The notes beneath the pieces are model-generated. The model saw only the letters and a program-made list of their open reading frames with translations, searched no databases and was not told where the DNA came from. This document shows positions 1-12,800 of a DNA stretch of 64,000 nucleotides, piece by piece. Position 1 is the stretch's first letter. Each line of letters starts with the position of its first letter. This DNA is from Branchiostoma floridae (lineage: Eukaryota > Chordata > Leptocardii > Amphioxiformes > Branchiostomatidae). The position numbers were made by a program, and so were the translations under genes. The stretch lies in the NCBI RefSeq assembly GCF_000003815.2, contig NC_049983.1, positions 14,204,240 through 14,268,239 on the forward strand. The letters are read 5' to 3'.

Positions 1-255
1 AATTGCAGCCGGTTGAGCTGTTTTGAAGTAGAGAAAAGGGAAATATATCACATTACTATGGTCACAGGAGGAAAGAGTAGGCGCCGGTATGTCCGTCGTC
101 TTTAGCTTTGCAAGGAATTCACCCTTGTCTAACTTAGTTTCCTTGTACTGATGGCTAAGTTAGTCTCCTTGAGCTGTGACCAGAGTACTTTTGGCAGCAA
201 GTCAGTTGGTGTGGTTTAGTGTTTTTTTAAACCATTTTATTGTCGAAAAGTAGGG

Positions 256-439
256 CTATAAATGCATTTAAGTTCGCGGGGATTTACTTTCGCGGTAGCG
301 GGAAAATTGAGTTTTCGCGGTGGTTTTAACTTCACGGTAGCACCATCGATTGCAGTCTCATACTATGTACAAGTATAATTGAAAAAAATTCGCGAAAGCC
401 GCGAACATAAAACCACCGCGAACATTTCTCCATTTACAG
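256..439. mobile_element. Palindromic MITE-like element with TCGCGG-rich arms
   Basis: The left end (ctataaatgcatttaagttc) and the reverse complement of the right end (ctgtaaatggagaaatgttc) match imperfectly. Both continue into 'gcgg' and 'gtttt/cgcgg' repeats. The element is short, has no coding capacity and has inverted ends, so it looks like a non-autonomous DNA transposon. I could not define a target-site duplication. Confidence 0.55.
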
Positions 440-2376
440 TATGTCTGTGTTAAATGTTGCGCTTTTCTGGAGTTTTACTAGATGGCGCTTTATGAATGCC
501 TCTTACCGAACCGTACCATTGTTGGAGTGTTTGTATTTATTTGTCGTTACTGTGTAACTCGTGTAACATATGTTATATCTTTTACGTTTTGTTCTCCACA
601 GGAAATGTGGAAAGCCAGATCCAAGACCAGAGTCGGTGTAGCATCTGAATCTACGAGTACAATAGTCACCACGTATTCATTACTTTTGTCAATGAAAAAA
701 GACTCCGACAAGCGAGCAGCGTTTGCGCTCACTAGTAACGCTACTACTGCAGTATTCACAATGTGTACAATACCTTTGTATGGTGTTTCTACTTTTAATG
801 GTGTGTTAAATTGGTTTTGTACCAAATCGGTTATGTTTAGAAATAATATAATATTCGAATTCGTATTTATTCTTCAATTGTGACTTCAGTTGCAATACTC
901 TTTGCTTACGTATTGACGGTAGACCATTCGTTCTACGAGAATACCTGGATTTGTTACATGTATTCACATCCAACAATTCATATACATTCATGCATGGTAA
1001 CAATGATTTTTAGTTTAAGAGGTTGATAGTTTTATGAGTGAAAGAATGTAAATATTTGAGTTTATTTATTCATTTTATTTATCTGAATGTACATATTACC
1101 AACGGTTATGAAACAAAAGATGTGAAATAAAGGTAATCAAGGATCTTTATCAAAGTCCATGCTTGCGGTACGTTATTGATACCATAGACCTAGGACTAAG
1201 GCGGCAAGAATGTGCAGCTTACAACATTTCTTTGATTTCTACCTCAAAGTGTATACTTAAGATACATTGGATTTTAATCAAGCAGATTATGCATGGAAAC
1301 ATTCATTTTTTGTCTCAAGACAAATGAACAGTTTTAGATCCATGGGTCAACATACTAAATATTTGATCTCTTACCGTTTATACTTACTCTACTCATAACT
1401 CATTTACATCTTAGTTGTTAAAAATGTTTCCATTGACTTTGGTTTGGGCAACATTTCTTCTCAAGGAAGTTGGAGCAGGGGGCTGTTTGTTCACATAATC
1501 AAAACTCCATTTTGAATCCATGCCCATCGATCCACATACAACCCGTAGAAATCCAGTCATAACATCTTTCTGTTCACAACGGAGCCAACAGAAACTAAGA
1601 AACGTTGCTGAGAAAGCAAACGTCTTACCAACTCCCAGTTATCCTCTGCGAGAATGTAGAGAAGCACATAGCATAAAGAACTTAAAGATGCGCACCGTCA
1701 CTGATAGACCAAGACTGTTGTACAGTGGGGTTAGGTGGAAAGGTTAATTGACACTGTCAGACAGGCTGTGGACAATTCTGTAATACACAGGTCAAATGTG
1801 CTCGCAGAGACGGATGAACTACAAGGGGGGTCTAAAATGGGATAAGGTTGAGAGGTTAACAGCATTATATGCCGGGATCAATGATGTAAAAAAAACACAG
1901 TATCACATCAAGCACCGGGGACATGGACCATTAACGATACATGTAACACGGGAATTAGAGGAACATAAGATCTTTACACAAGGGTAATAGAAAATCCAAA
2001 TTGAAAACGCCGGCGATGCCGGGAGTGCGGAGGGCATGTACTGCATGTCATTTATCGATTTACCCACCCAACAACACAGTGAGAATTTCACACGACCAAT
2101 CAATACTTAAAGTCTTAAAGGAAATAGCCGCAAAACAGCCTCACATGTAATCATAAACCTCTGTAATTTATCACAAAGCGTGATGAATTTCCACGTCCTT
2201 ACATTACGTGCTATTTTCCCTTGTTCTTTATATAAAAGCTTTATCTAGAAGCCAGGGTGTATAAATGTCACTGATTGCTTAAAGAGAACTGGGTAGGCTG
2301 GGTGCTCTGTTTGAATGGCATCGGCTATTATGCAATTAACGGATTGCCGCATTCTATAATTGCAGGTACATCATTA

Positions 2377-2486
2377 TAGCCTGAGTATTATCCTTCATAT
2401 TGACCGCTGACTCACTACTTTCGCTTGCTATCCACGGAGCGAAAGTATTGAGCCAGTGGTCACTACGGAGGATGGTAGCCAGGCTA
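2377..2486. mobile_element. Fold-back element, 49-base arms around a 12-base loop
   Basis: The sequence starting tagcctg at 2377 is an imperfect inverted repeat of the sequence ending aggcta at 2486. The centre is 'ctttcgct' / 'agcgaaag' around a 12-base loop. Roughly three quarters of the arm positions pair. It has no open frame and is probably a solo MITE or foldback element. Confidence 0.5.
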
Positions 2487-3812
2487 ACATCGTTAGCTAA
2501 CGCATACTACTTGCGACTGGATTAGAAATTGTTCAATTGGTCAAATAGCCGCACTGGTGTCGTTGAAACACGTACACACATCATGCCATCATAGTATTGG
2601 AACGAACTCACGCCTGCAATCTGGCACGAAATGGACTAGTCAATTTCCAATATCATTCCAATTGATTTTTTTCGCCAATTCTACCGCGGGTCGTGAATGT
2701 AAATTTGAGAAACAAGTTTGAATTTCTCTTGGTCTATTTTATCCACGGGTCGATTACTGCACAGATCTTCGAAAGTACCAAGTACTGAAAAATCTTACTT
2801 TTCAAACGTTTTCACAAGAACACGTATATATCAGGCTACCTATATAATGTGCCTTGGAGGAATTTTATATGGTTTGGGTAGGGGCAGCAGAATCCATCTA
2901 ATATATAGATGCAATACAACAGGATGTACATCTTCTCTATTTCGCTAGATGTCGCATTGACTCCTGTAATCTGCGCTAAGAAGACAATGATTAACCTTTA
3001 TGTTATCTGGGAGATGCAAAAGGCCGAGTTGAAATAAAACACCGAAAGGCTTCATTGAGTGGTCTGTTAAATTTATAGTATATTCATGTGGCTTGATGCA
3101 CCCATATATGCAAATTGTATCGCAAATTCTTGCCCGAGGTCTAATTGCAAGTGACAAAAAAATGACAAACAATGGTAAACAGTATAGCAGCTACTCTAAT
3201 CTAAAGTCTAATGCTAAAATGTAACTTATTGGGTTTGACTTTTTTGAGACAGTGGAAGACGAAGGATTCGACCTTTTCTATAACGTGTGGGTTCAACCCA
3301 CATATCACAGTGCTTCGAGATCAATGAATACATAATTCCGGTAACCCCATTAGTCTAATTGGGTCTACATAAATGATACACGATATGAACATGTCTGGTA
3401 CTCTAACTAGCTGGTCGTCACTACTGACCCAGAACTGTCCCGTCCAGGAAAGGGTAACTCAAGAAAGGAGAGCCCCCCCCCCCGCCCCAATCAGGATGAA
3501 AAATTGCAATTGACACATTTGTACACGTTCTAAAAGTCTTTAAGGTTTTCGCATTTTTCTCCAATTTTTGCATCCATACATTCATCTCAAGTAAGCTACT
3601 ACTGGCACATGTGCCCTGAAGTGTGTTCACTACCAATGGACCTCCCCCTTACCTGCGCCACGTGACCTAGCGGCTGACAAAACAGGTTGCCCACTACACG
3701 GCGAGGCTGGGCGCGCACTCATGTTCATGTCGCCGCATGGCGGGCACAGGAGTCTGGTAGCACGGCAGCGATGTCCTCCCGGCTGGCTAACTAACAGCTT
3801 CACCGGTGGACG

Positions 3813-6800
3813 ATGGAGGCAAGGCTTCTCGTGACGGCCATCGCGGTCTCTGTCCTTTTGGAAGGTGAGTTATTCCCTGTGTTCCGGGTGAACTATACTG
3901 AAACTCCCTGACCTGGTATCCGGTAACGCACACACACACACACCTGTTACAGGGTATTGCTGATCCCTGCAGTCAAAAGTAGACAAAACACGCTGATAAC
4001 GTAACCGCTAAATGACCAAGTTCTTAATTGAGTACCACAAAATTAGATATTTAACTTTCAGGATCGACGCACTTTAAACATTGATACGTCGGTAGTTAAA
4101 TATTACCATGGTTTTTCATATGTCTGAAATCTGGCCACTTAACATGATAACATTCCGTGAATCGCAGACGTACCGGGGTATAGGACATCATAACGACTAC
4201 TAAATCACAACTGTGATTTGTATTCTAACACCATCTGAACTTGTTTGCATGCGCAGGACACCTTCTTAACTTGTTTGTAGGACGAACATCATCGTAACCA
4301 TTGATTTTGTGCTAAAATGTATCATTCGCCCCGGCACATGGTCCAGATCCAGACTCACGGGGTCTATGATCAGAAACGTACATGGGCATTTGGGTGCTCC
4401 GTAACATCCCGATATCAAATTAAGGTGTAATGTCTTGCACGTAATTACGAATATCGTTATTTCGACTGAAATGAGCCTTAAGATGTGCAACACGGACGCA
4501 ATCACGTACAGATCAGAATGGCAATAATGTATAATGTAACGATGGTAAAACAGGCTGTGCTCTCACGTGAAAAGTGGGACTGTGCTTGTGACTTTGCATT
4601 TAGTCCGTCTATCAAGCACAGCGGTCGATACTTGCGTGGACAATTTCAGAAGATAACCTTACATAACTTGATCTAATTGCATTATCTCTATCTTGCGCAG
4701 GTTGTCTTAATGTTGTAGTGTACGATTTCCTTTTGTCTAGCTACTGGAAATACCGAAGGTAAAGCCTCTTGACACCTAACTAGAACATACAGACGGAACA
4801 ACGTTTGTTGTTTTCTTTACAAATCCACTGTTTTTACAAATACATTGTTTGGTTTGGGGCTGTGCACATCAATTTGTGTAGGGCACTGTTTAACTTCTGT
4901 GGTGAAGAGAGGAGCAAATATCCATGACATCGGAAACCTGGCACGGTTACACGAAGTTTTTAACTACCCAAGGAAATACGCCATTAACAGTTGTGATCAA
5001 ATATGCTTTAAGAAATCTAATACAAGATTATGCGGTCTTTTGCGACCATATGATGGCATATCGCGTTTATAATATTGTCCCCGTTTTGTGATATATGCAT
5101 CCGATGCTAATGCACACTGCTATGTTTCAAAACCGTTTACGTGACCAATTCACTATGATAGAATGTCAGGGTACGTTTCTTCAGTCACTCTGCTGGCGGT
5201 GTGCAAAGTACAGATGTACGTACTACATCGAGACGGGATATCGATTTACCTTCTGTCGCCGCGGATAGACGGCAGGAGTCTCTACATAGCACAGTTTACA
5301 TTGTCGTAATACAACACTATCTAAACCTATCTACTTTTTTACTGTGATTGTTGAACAAATGGTGAATGTTTTACACAACCACGATTCAAGTATCAAACGA
5401 TTTGGCATCTATTCATTGTAGTTAATGTTTAAAAAAGCAGGGTCCATAAACAAATGTAGTACAAGGGCGCTACCAGAGACTGGCACAGATTTGTGCCCAC
5501 CCTGTTTTTATCCACGTACCCATATATGCACCTGCTTGCTTATTTTTAGAAGGGAAAACAATTTAGGTTGCATAGTCCATGACCTCATTTGCTCCAATTT
5601 TGTAGGATAAATTGAAGCCGAAGTATGTCCCCAAATTCAATTTCCTATCTAAATTGTATCAGCTGTGTCAGCTTTTGAGCAGCAAAGATCAGGTTATTTA
5701 TTAGTTTAACAGCAGAGTATTATGTACATCAGGACAATCATTTTGTCTTTGGTACAGGACAAGGGGCCTCTTGAAATACGAAATATGCTACTTGTACCAT
5801 AATGGTGCTTGAAGTTTCAAACATTTCTTAAGTAGCAACCTAGAGTCAGTATCTGACAACTTTTAGCGTGTAGGACGTCCAGTAAGACAACAATGAAATG
5901 AAAATGTAAAGCACATCACCAGCTTGTATCGAGGACTTTGTATGCATCTCCCTCTGCAAAACAATGTGACTTTGTTCTCTTCGCTATCGTTTCACAGGCC
6001 TTTTGGCTTGGTCATATTTCTAACTAAACACCTCAGCAACACTGAAAAATAGACACCTAGAGACACAACAGATTTCTTTTCTGTGACTAGTTGAATTAAG
6101 GACATTCGTCAAAAGACAATAAGGTAATGTAGGTCAACTTCTGGCACCCTGTGTTGGTCCTAGATCCACAACCGCGAAGCTAGCCCTGGAAAGAGATAAG
6201 TGTGTTTTGGCAACCGGGCAGATAACGTTAGATACATTGCTTTTACGCAATGTGTACCTGCTATTTCTTCATAGTTAGTGTAGCTGATAGTATCTGATAT
6301 AACTTCACTGCCTAATATTGTACTTATCATATTCTCTTCCGTAGTTTGTGGTTCTGAGATTATTCATCTTTAGACAGTGGAAAGCATTTTCATAAACTTG
6401 GATGTGAAGATATCATCATCATCAAGCTTGTTGTACTTTGTGGTTTACGCCACGCTGTTTGTATTAGAGGGTAAACCATTGATATACCAACAAGACTATT
6501 GTAATCAGAATGATTCTGGGAATAGCAAGTCTCTAGAGTCACCTTTGACCAATTCTAGAAGCTAGGAAACCATCGTGACATGGGAGCAAACAGTAGGCAT
6601 ATTGCACAGCGCAGCACATGTCTCAGTCCGACTAGCATTCTTTCCGACATGTACGTGGAATTCATCAGATGCCTTCGGTGTTGAATGAAACAATAAGAAG
6701 AACTGACATTTCTGAACAGGTGTTCTCTTCTTGGCTGCGCTACCTCAGCAGATCTTGCGACAAGATTATTTGTGGGGAAGAGGGTGCGTGTGGAGTGTAT

Positions 6801-9800
6801 GTACAAAACAGAACACCGTGTTGAGTTCGTCGGCTGCCGGAGGCAGTTTTGGGCAGAAGCTACAAACGCTTCAGTGTAAGGCTGTATGCTGTATCGAATT
6901 TCAGTTTATTTTCATGTCGTTCTTCGTTAAGGAACAACGCGTGTCAAAAATCACTTTTCACTTCGAAATCTGAGACAGGGGATGACTGCGACATTTACTA
7001 AAACAGCTACGATGAATATACCGTGTTAAAGAAGTGGAATACAAACATGTGATGCTCTGTGTCTTTGACATAAGATCACAATTCAAGTCAAGCGTTGAAC
7101 GTGTTGAATTACGTAATACGTGACTCTAAGAAAACGTATGGAACCCAAGACACTGAAATTGCATGACCTAATTCTTATAGCTAGTAGACATATATACGCC
7201 CTGCACACTCACGGTGACTGATAGCTTTCTGAAATACCATGCAGAATACACTTCACCAATGTCCTATTCGGATTTTTGCTGTGACACTATCTACATTACC
7301 AGCGATACTGTATCTATTTTTGTGTAATTGTTGAACATTTTAAAGCTATAGAGGTGAGTTTTTCATTCAAAACCAGTGTAGAATTAGATAATAGTGATGA
7401 CACAGGTGTTGAGAGTCCCTACACACACAGGTAAAATTCTATCAGTGTTAAGCCATGTGGATCAGGTCTTTCTAAATATAGACGTCTCCTTTGTGGCTAA
7501 TGCTCCGTGGAGAGTGTGCGGTTAGTTGTTTGGGTGTCAACGGAGTAGAATGGCCTGGCGTGAGAAGCTGCTAATGTCACGGGAAATGGAGACTTACACA
7601 GGCAAAGATAATTGTTATGCACTCCAGGAAAAACTTCTGAAAAGTACTTTTTTTATGAACTATAAACTTAAATTTACGAAAGGGCGACTCCACAACTTTC
7701 CAGAAAATTTCTTACATGTCCCGTCTTTATTGATAATACATGTACGAGTACTCATAGCGTGAAGTTTCCTTTTTTTAAGTTGGCAGACAGAACATATACG
7801 TTTGCAGCTATATATAGTTCCCCGAATCCTGAGGCTATGAATGAACTTAACAGCTGTACCAAAATTCTTTCAATCTTGCTAAAACCTCATTGACAGTTTG
7901 TTACGCCTATGGCCATAGTCGTGTCCAAAGGTCATACAGAGGTCGCATAACTAATGAACACTCTTATCAGGTATCCTTATCTGTAGGGAGGGGAAGAGCC
8001 GTAGATAATTGAGGTGGAGAGGATCATCAATGAAATTGATTCCGCTATTTCCAAACACTCATAAATGATTTAACTGCACGGTGACTAGGTCGAGAAAATA
8101 ATTCACTTCTTCAGTTTTTACCCAATCTTCTCTTGAGTATGGAGATTTGACTGCAGCATCCTTGACATCCTTGTCAAGTTGTCATTAGGCGAGATTTACA
8201 CACTGTTTGTCCACTGGAAACACCAACAATGTCATAAAAATCAAATCCGGCCATTACAGCCAGCAGTGTTGACCACAAAGCTGATGTTTTACAAGCACAC
8301 AAACGTGTTAATCATTAATGCGGACATTCTGGCACGCCATACCTATCACCACAGGAACATTTAATGCGGCGGGAGAGGTGTTCATACTTTATCAACTTCA
8401 TTCTCTCTGTCCCCCTTTTGATAATCAGTGACCTTGGAAAAGAAGACCATTTCAACATACATATACTATCTACTAATAACAGGGTACCTAAGCATTTGCA
8501 TGAGCCTTGTGAAATTCGTATGAATCTTATGTGATACATACGAATCATTATGTGAAAACGTACGAAGCTTATGTGATACGCACGAATCATTATGTGACAC
8601 ACACGAATCTTATGTTATACGAACCTTATGCAAACTGGCCGACCGCTACGTTGGGAGAAGGTATATTTCTGAGTGTTTCTACCCGTGATATCACGTGTCA
8701 CACAGTATTTAGTGTGTATTATATAATGTTCGTGCGTTTTCGCTTTGTGATTCTGCGGTTTTCATAAGATTCGTACGTTTTCGCATAGTGATTCGTGCGC
8801 ATCACATAGGATTCGTACGAAATTCATAAGGTTCGTGCAGATGTTGAGACTGAATAAGACTAGACCATGACTAGTGAAAACCATTTGGTGTTTCAGGTGG
8901 TTCGGTAAAGCACCAAAAGCAGTTACTGACAAGCCCGCCGGTGTTCAGAAGTAAACATTTTGACTTCTTCCCTGTGGCCTGTTTATCGTCTGAAACACAT
9001 CGTGGTGGCTAAAGAGACTCCACTGTACACAGGAGGAAGAATTCGTTTCACCAGTTTAAACTGTTTGCCTTTCTAAAACACTCTCCTATCAGGGCGTGTA
9101 AACAGAGTGCTACCCGTTTTTCTCGGCTCTGTAAGTGTTCTTTGTGCAAAGAACAACCTCAGTGGCCACTCCTGCCACAGATGTTTGCAGTAGCACAATG
9201 ACGATGTCCTTTTGCTTGTAGTTGCTGATCTCCATATTGTTTGACATTGAATAGATGGTACAAAAATGTATTTTTGACCCTTGCTAATCAGTTGGTAAAG
9301 CCCTTCCATCAATTGTACCACCCTGATATTGATCGTCCTTGGAAAAAGTATCCGAAAGTCGTAATCAGTCGCAACGTTGTCGCCATCAGTGCCAACATTA
9401 GGTTTGGGAAGGGCGTCGGCAAGACGGCCATGTCTTGTCACGGGGTGGTACCGTGATTGCCTGGACCAGAGTACAAAGTCTTTGACCAAAACGTGTTTTC
9501 CTTCCATCTCGACGATGATAGCCCCTAACGGTCAATTTCTAAACACCACAGTGGTGAACATAGACGAACGACCAACTGACTATACAATACATAACGTATT
9601 TGGGAAAATGTTTTGCCACCCGATGATGACCGATACGCAATAATATTTCACCACAGCGACTAACAAGTATTGGTACCGGAAATAACTTCTGTGATACAAG
9701 CACTATCAGCGTGTTTGGCCTATTTCTAAAGCTATCAGTACCTAAGCAGTAAAAATAGCACCGTATCATAATGTTCCAGCGACCTGCTTCCCTGCTAAGT

Positions 9801-12800
9801 GCGTGTCTGTTAGGAGCCTGCAAGTCACTGATAGTCTATGCATTTAGATAACATTTGCGTCAAGGACACTTCAATGCCAGGCAAATGACAAGAGCACTGT
9901 TGGGAGGTGGGTAATGAAGTGTCCAGTGATTAGAGACGAGGGGACTTGGCTAGCCTGTTTCTGATTCAATTAGGATCCTCAGTAGCTATCTGTACATGTT
10001 GCTAAACTCATGATCAAGGTTCCCTGATGACTGACCTAAATTCATTACCCTCAGACGGACTGGAGTAATGCAGAATTGGACGAAGGTCTGGTGCATTAGA
10101 TCTTGGATGAATGCGGATGTTCTATATTCATAGCACATAAATAGTGGTGACATCTTACAAGGTATTCTATCCACAGTGCCCTTCTATCGTCGTCCTCGGC
10201 TCACCGTTACGAAATGAATGGTTGCAGAGAGAACCTCTAAACGGTAAAAGTAATTTGTATCAGGATTTCGATGACAAGGCAATTTCACGAAATTTAGGTC
10301 AGGGTTGTTGGCGTATCGAATCTTATTGGAGTGTTTTACACTAGTAACTGCATACCTTCTGGTGTTATCATATAGGGTATGACAGATATGACTGGGGCAC
10401 TGTTGGCGATGAGAAGAGGAATTTAAAATAGAATCAATCTTGTCTCTTTGAAACATCTGCCTCCGGAAATGTGATAGGTTTAAAAATGAACGAGGAAAAG
10501 CATCCACGTCAGCTTTCCTGTATGATTTACTTTGGCTATAACCACGTCATGTATAGTGGCATTGATGTACCACACATGCATACACCACATATGTTTAGGG
10601 GAGCAATTTTTACATTATTTTCATCAATTTATCTGAAATGGCCACAGTTCACAGGAAAAAAAACAAAATAGTGTATTTTACTTGTCACAGTAACTCTGTA
10701 AACTAGAAGGCTGGTTGAAGCCTTGGAAAAATTCATATCACATGTGTGTCTCATCTTTTATCTGTAATTCTAATTTGCCATACGTTGAAGTAGATCTTAT
10801 TGCAAATTGTGGTTCCCCTACCATTGACGCATTAATGATATGACACAGAAACACGTGTCTCACTTCCAATTTCTGACTACTGCTTCCTACCATCTGGCAG
10901 GACTCCACGGTTCCCCCACTGCTGACGTACAGCACGTGCCGCGGACAGCATTTCTGGTAAAGTTAAACATCTCACGGAACGCAAACACATTAACCAAGCA
11001 AACTTTATGAATAACGGAAGGAACTATTTTCATATAAATTGACTCACAGGACAAAGATATTATTAGTACAAGCTTAATGACAGGGTTCCTTGGAAATATT
11101 AAATTGCAAAAGAAATGTTTGTCCTAGGAACCACTTAAGCTGGTCGGTAACAGAGTGGCTTTTTGTATCAATGTAGACAGGGTGGAGTGTATCATATCGC
11201 ACGTGTCGCCGGATAGCAGCAACGATGATTTCCAGGCGAAATGTTGAAGGAAACGACTCCATACGGAGCGGATCTTTACAAAAAGCAGGAAATTGGAAGT
11301 GTACATAATATGTAGAAAAGAAGAACCAAACAGGTTCAGTGTTGGCAGTAAGGAAACATTATGCCCTCAACCCCCGCACGTTCAGCACCCTTTTGAAATA
11401 CTTTGTACAGTAATTCTCTGCACTTCTCTCTCCGGTCGATTCAAGATATACCGATTGAGGTGAATGTCATCAGAATCAGTACAAAAAGACTTTATCGTCT
11501 AAGATAGGAACACCGTGTGCGTCACCTTGTTGCCCATGGACAGAAGTCAGGAAGTATTTTCTGCTTTCTCACAGACGTTTTCTGCTCTGATTACTCCAGA
11601 CAATGCCGGGATAATCTAATAATCCATTTATGTCAGGAGTCTTATGTCTTCCCTCTGGACCAGATAATCTTGTTTCGGCAAAACAGTTTCAAGACGCTTG
11701 TAGAAAACGCACGCCATCCAGGCCGATTGCGTTGTTGCAGAGGGACTGAGGTCGACGACACTATGATAAAGGCCAGTGTGATGTCTTTCCAATTTCACGT
11801 GCATTACTGGAAAGTATTTCTGCGCATGCTCAGTATATTATCAAGTAAACGTTCTGTGGAATGGAGGTAACCGGACCAATGCGCGATTGGAAAGTCACAG
11901 ACACTTGGAAATAGGGAGCTTCCATCAATGCAAGACGTGGCGCGTAATTACGTCAAACCAGAACCTGGAGGCGCCTGCAAACCTTCTGATAACGATGTTA
12001 TACTGGACCATCTGGACATGGTAGACTGATGACTAGGATGATTCAGGAATGTTAAGTTGCAGCGAAAAGCCAAGTTAATGACAACATTTGTGTCCTGGTC
12101 TTGCGTGATGTATCACAAAGTCACACAAGAGAAATCAGACAATTTTCTTGTATATGAATACAAAATGAAACAGAGAACACCCTTGTCATAGTCAACTACC
12201 CAGAACATTACATGCTGTTACAAACAGATGATGTATCAGATTTGTTATTTGAGATGACTGCGATAAATCATTGAGACATTTGTTAGTAAGCAATTCATCA
12301 GTGGAGTACTAAGGGACCTATGATAAACTGATTAAGGAAACTGGACTGGTCCAATCTAATTTTAGCCTAATAATAGATTCTAAAAAATGATACATTGACG
12401 TTCGACTCTAAATATCTATGCCAAACCTGTTTCTTATCATAAAAGGTTCAATTTTGAATTTCTTTTCTTTCAGTGTGCAGAGCGGAGTTCTGTTATAGTT
12501 ATACCCGAGTAGTGGATGGAAGCAGAGTCCGAGTTCCTGGGTTTTCCTGTCCACAGACCATAGAACGGCCAGAGGATAACCAGGACGTGTACTGCTGTGG
12601 CTCGTCCTCCAACAAGTACTGTTGCAACGACTGTAGAAAATCGCAGAACGGACAGGCATGTCTGGGGAGCGTTCTATACTCCAGTACTGTAAGGTACGGG
12701 CTAGTCCTGTTTTTACCTCCATGAAAAATGGAGGTATAGTTTTTGGTGTGTGTGTGTATCTGTGTGTGTGTGTGTGTGTGTGTGTGTCTGTGTCTGTGTC

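Larger units (their letters stand above)
1..3812. other. Upstream region without a recognisable gene
   Basis: I find no coding exon here with convincing composition or splice signals. The stretch holds two palindromic elements (256-439 and 2377-2486), a poly-C run near 3474-3484, and a more GC- and CpG-rich segment from about 3650 that probably contains the SL1 promoter and 5' UTR. The few open frames of 60-130 codons have random composition and overlap on both strands. Confidence 0.5.

Noticed and set aside
3928-3942. CA repeat and poly-C run as regulatory elements of SL1
   Set aside because: Both are ordinary simple repeats with nothing to tie them to regulation.
9073-9507. 144-codon minus-strand open frame in SL1 intron 1
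   Set aside because: No recognisable domain, no splice context or neighbouring exons, and an overlapping open frame on the plus strand. It could be a transposon fossil, but I cannot support it.
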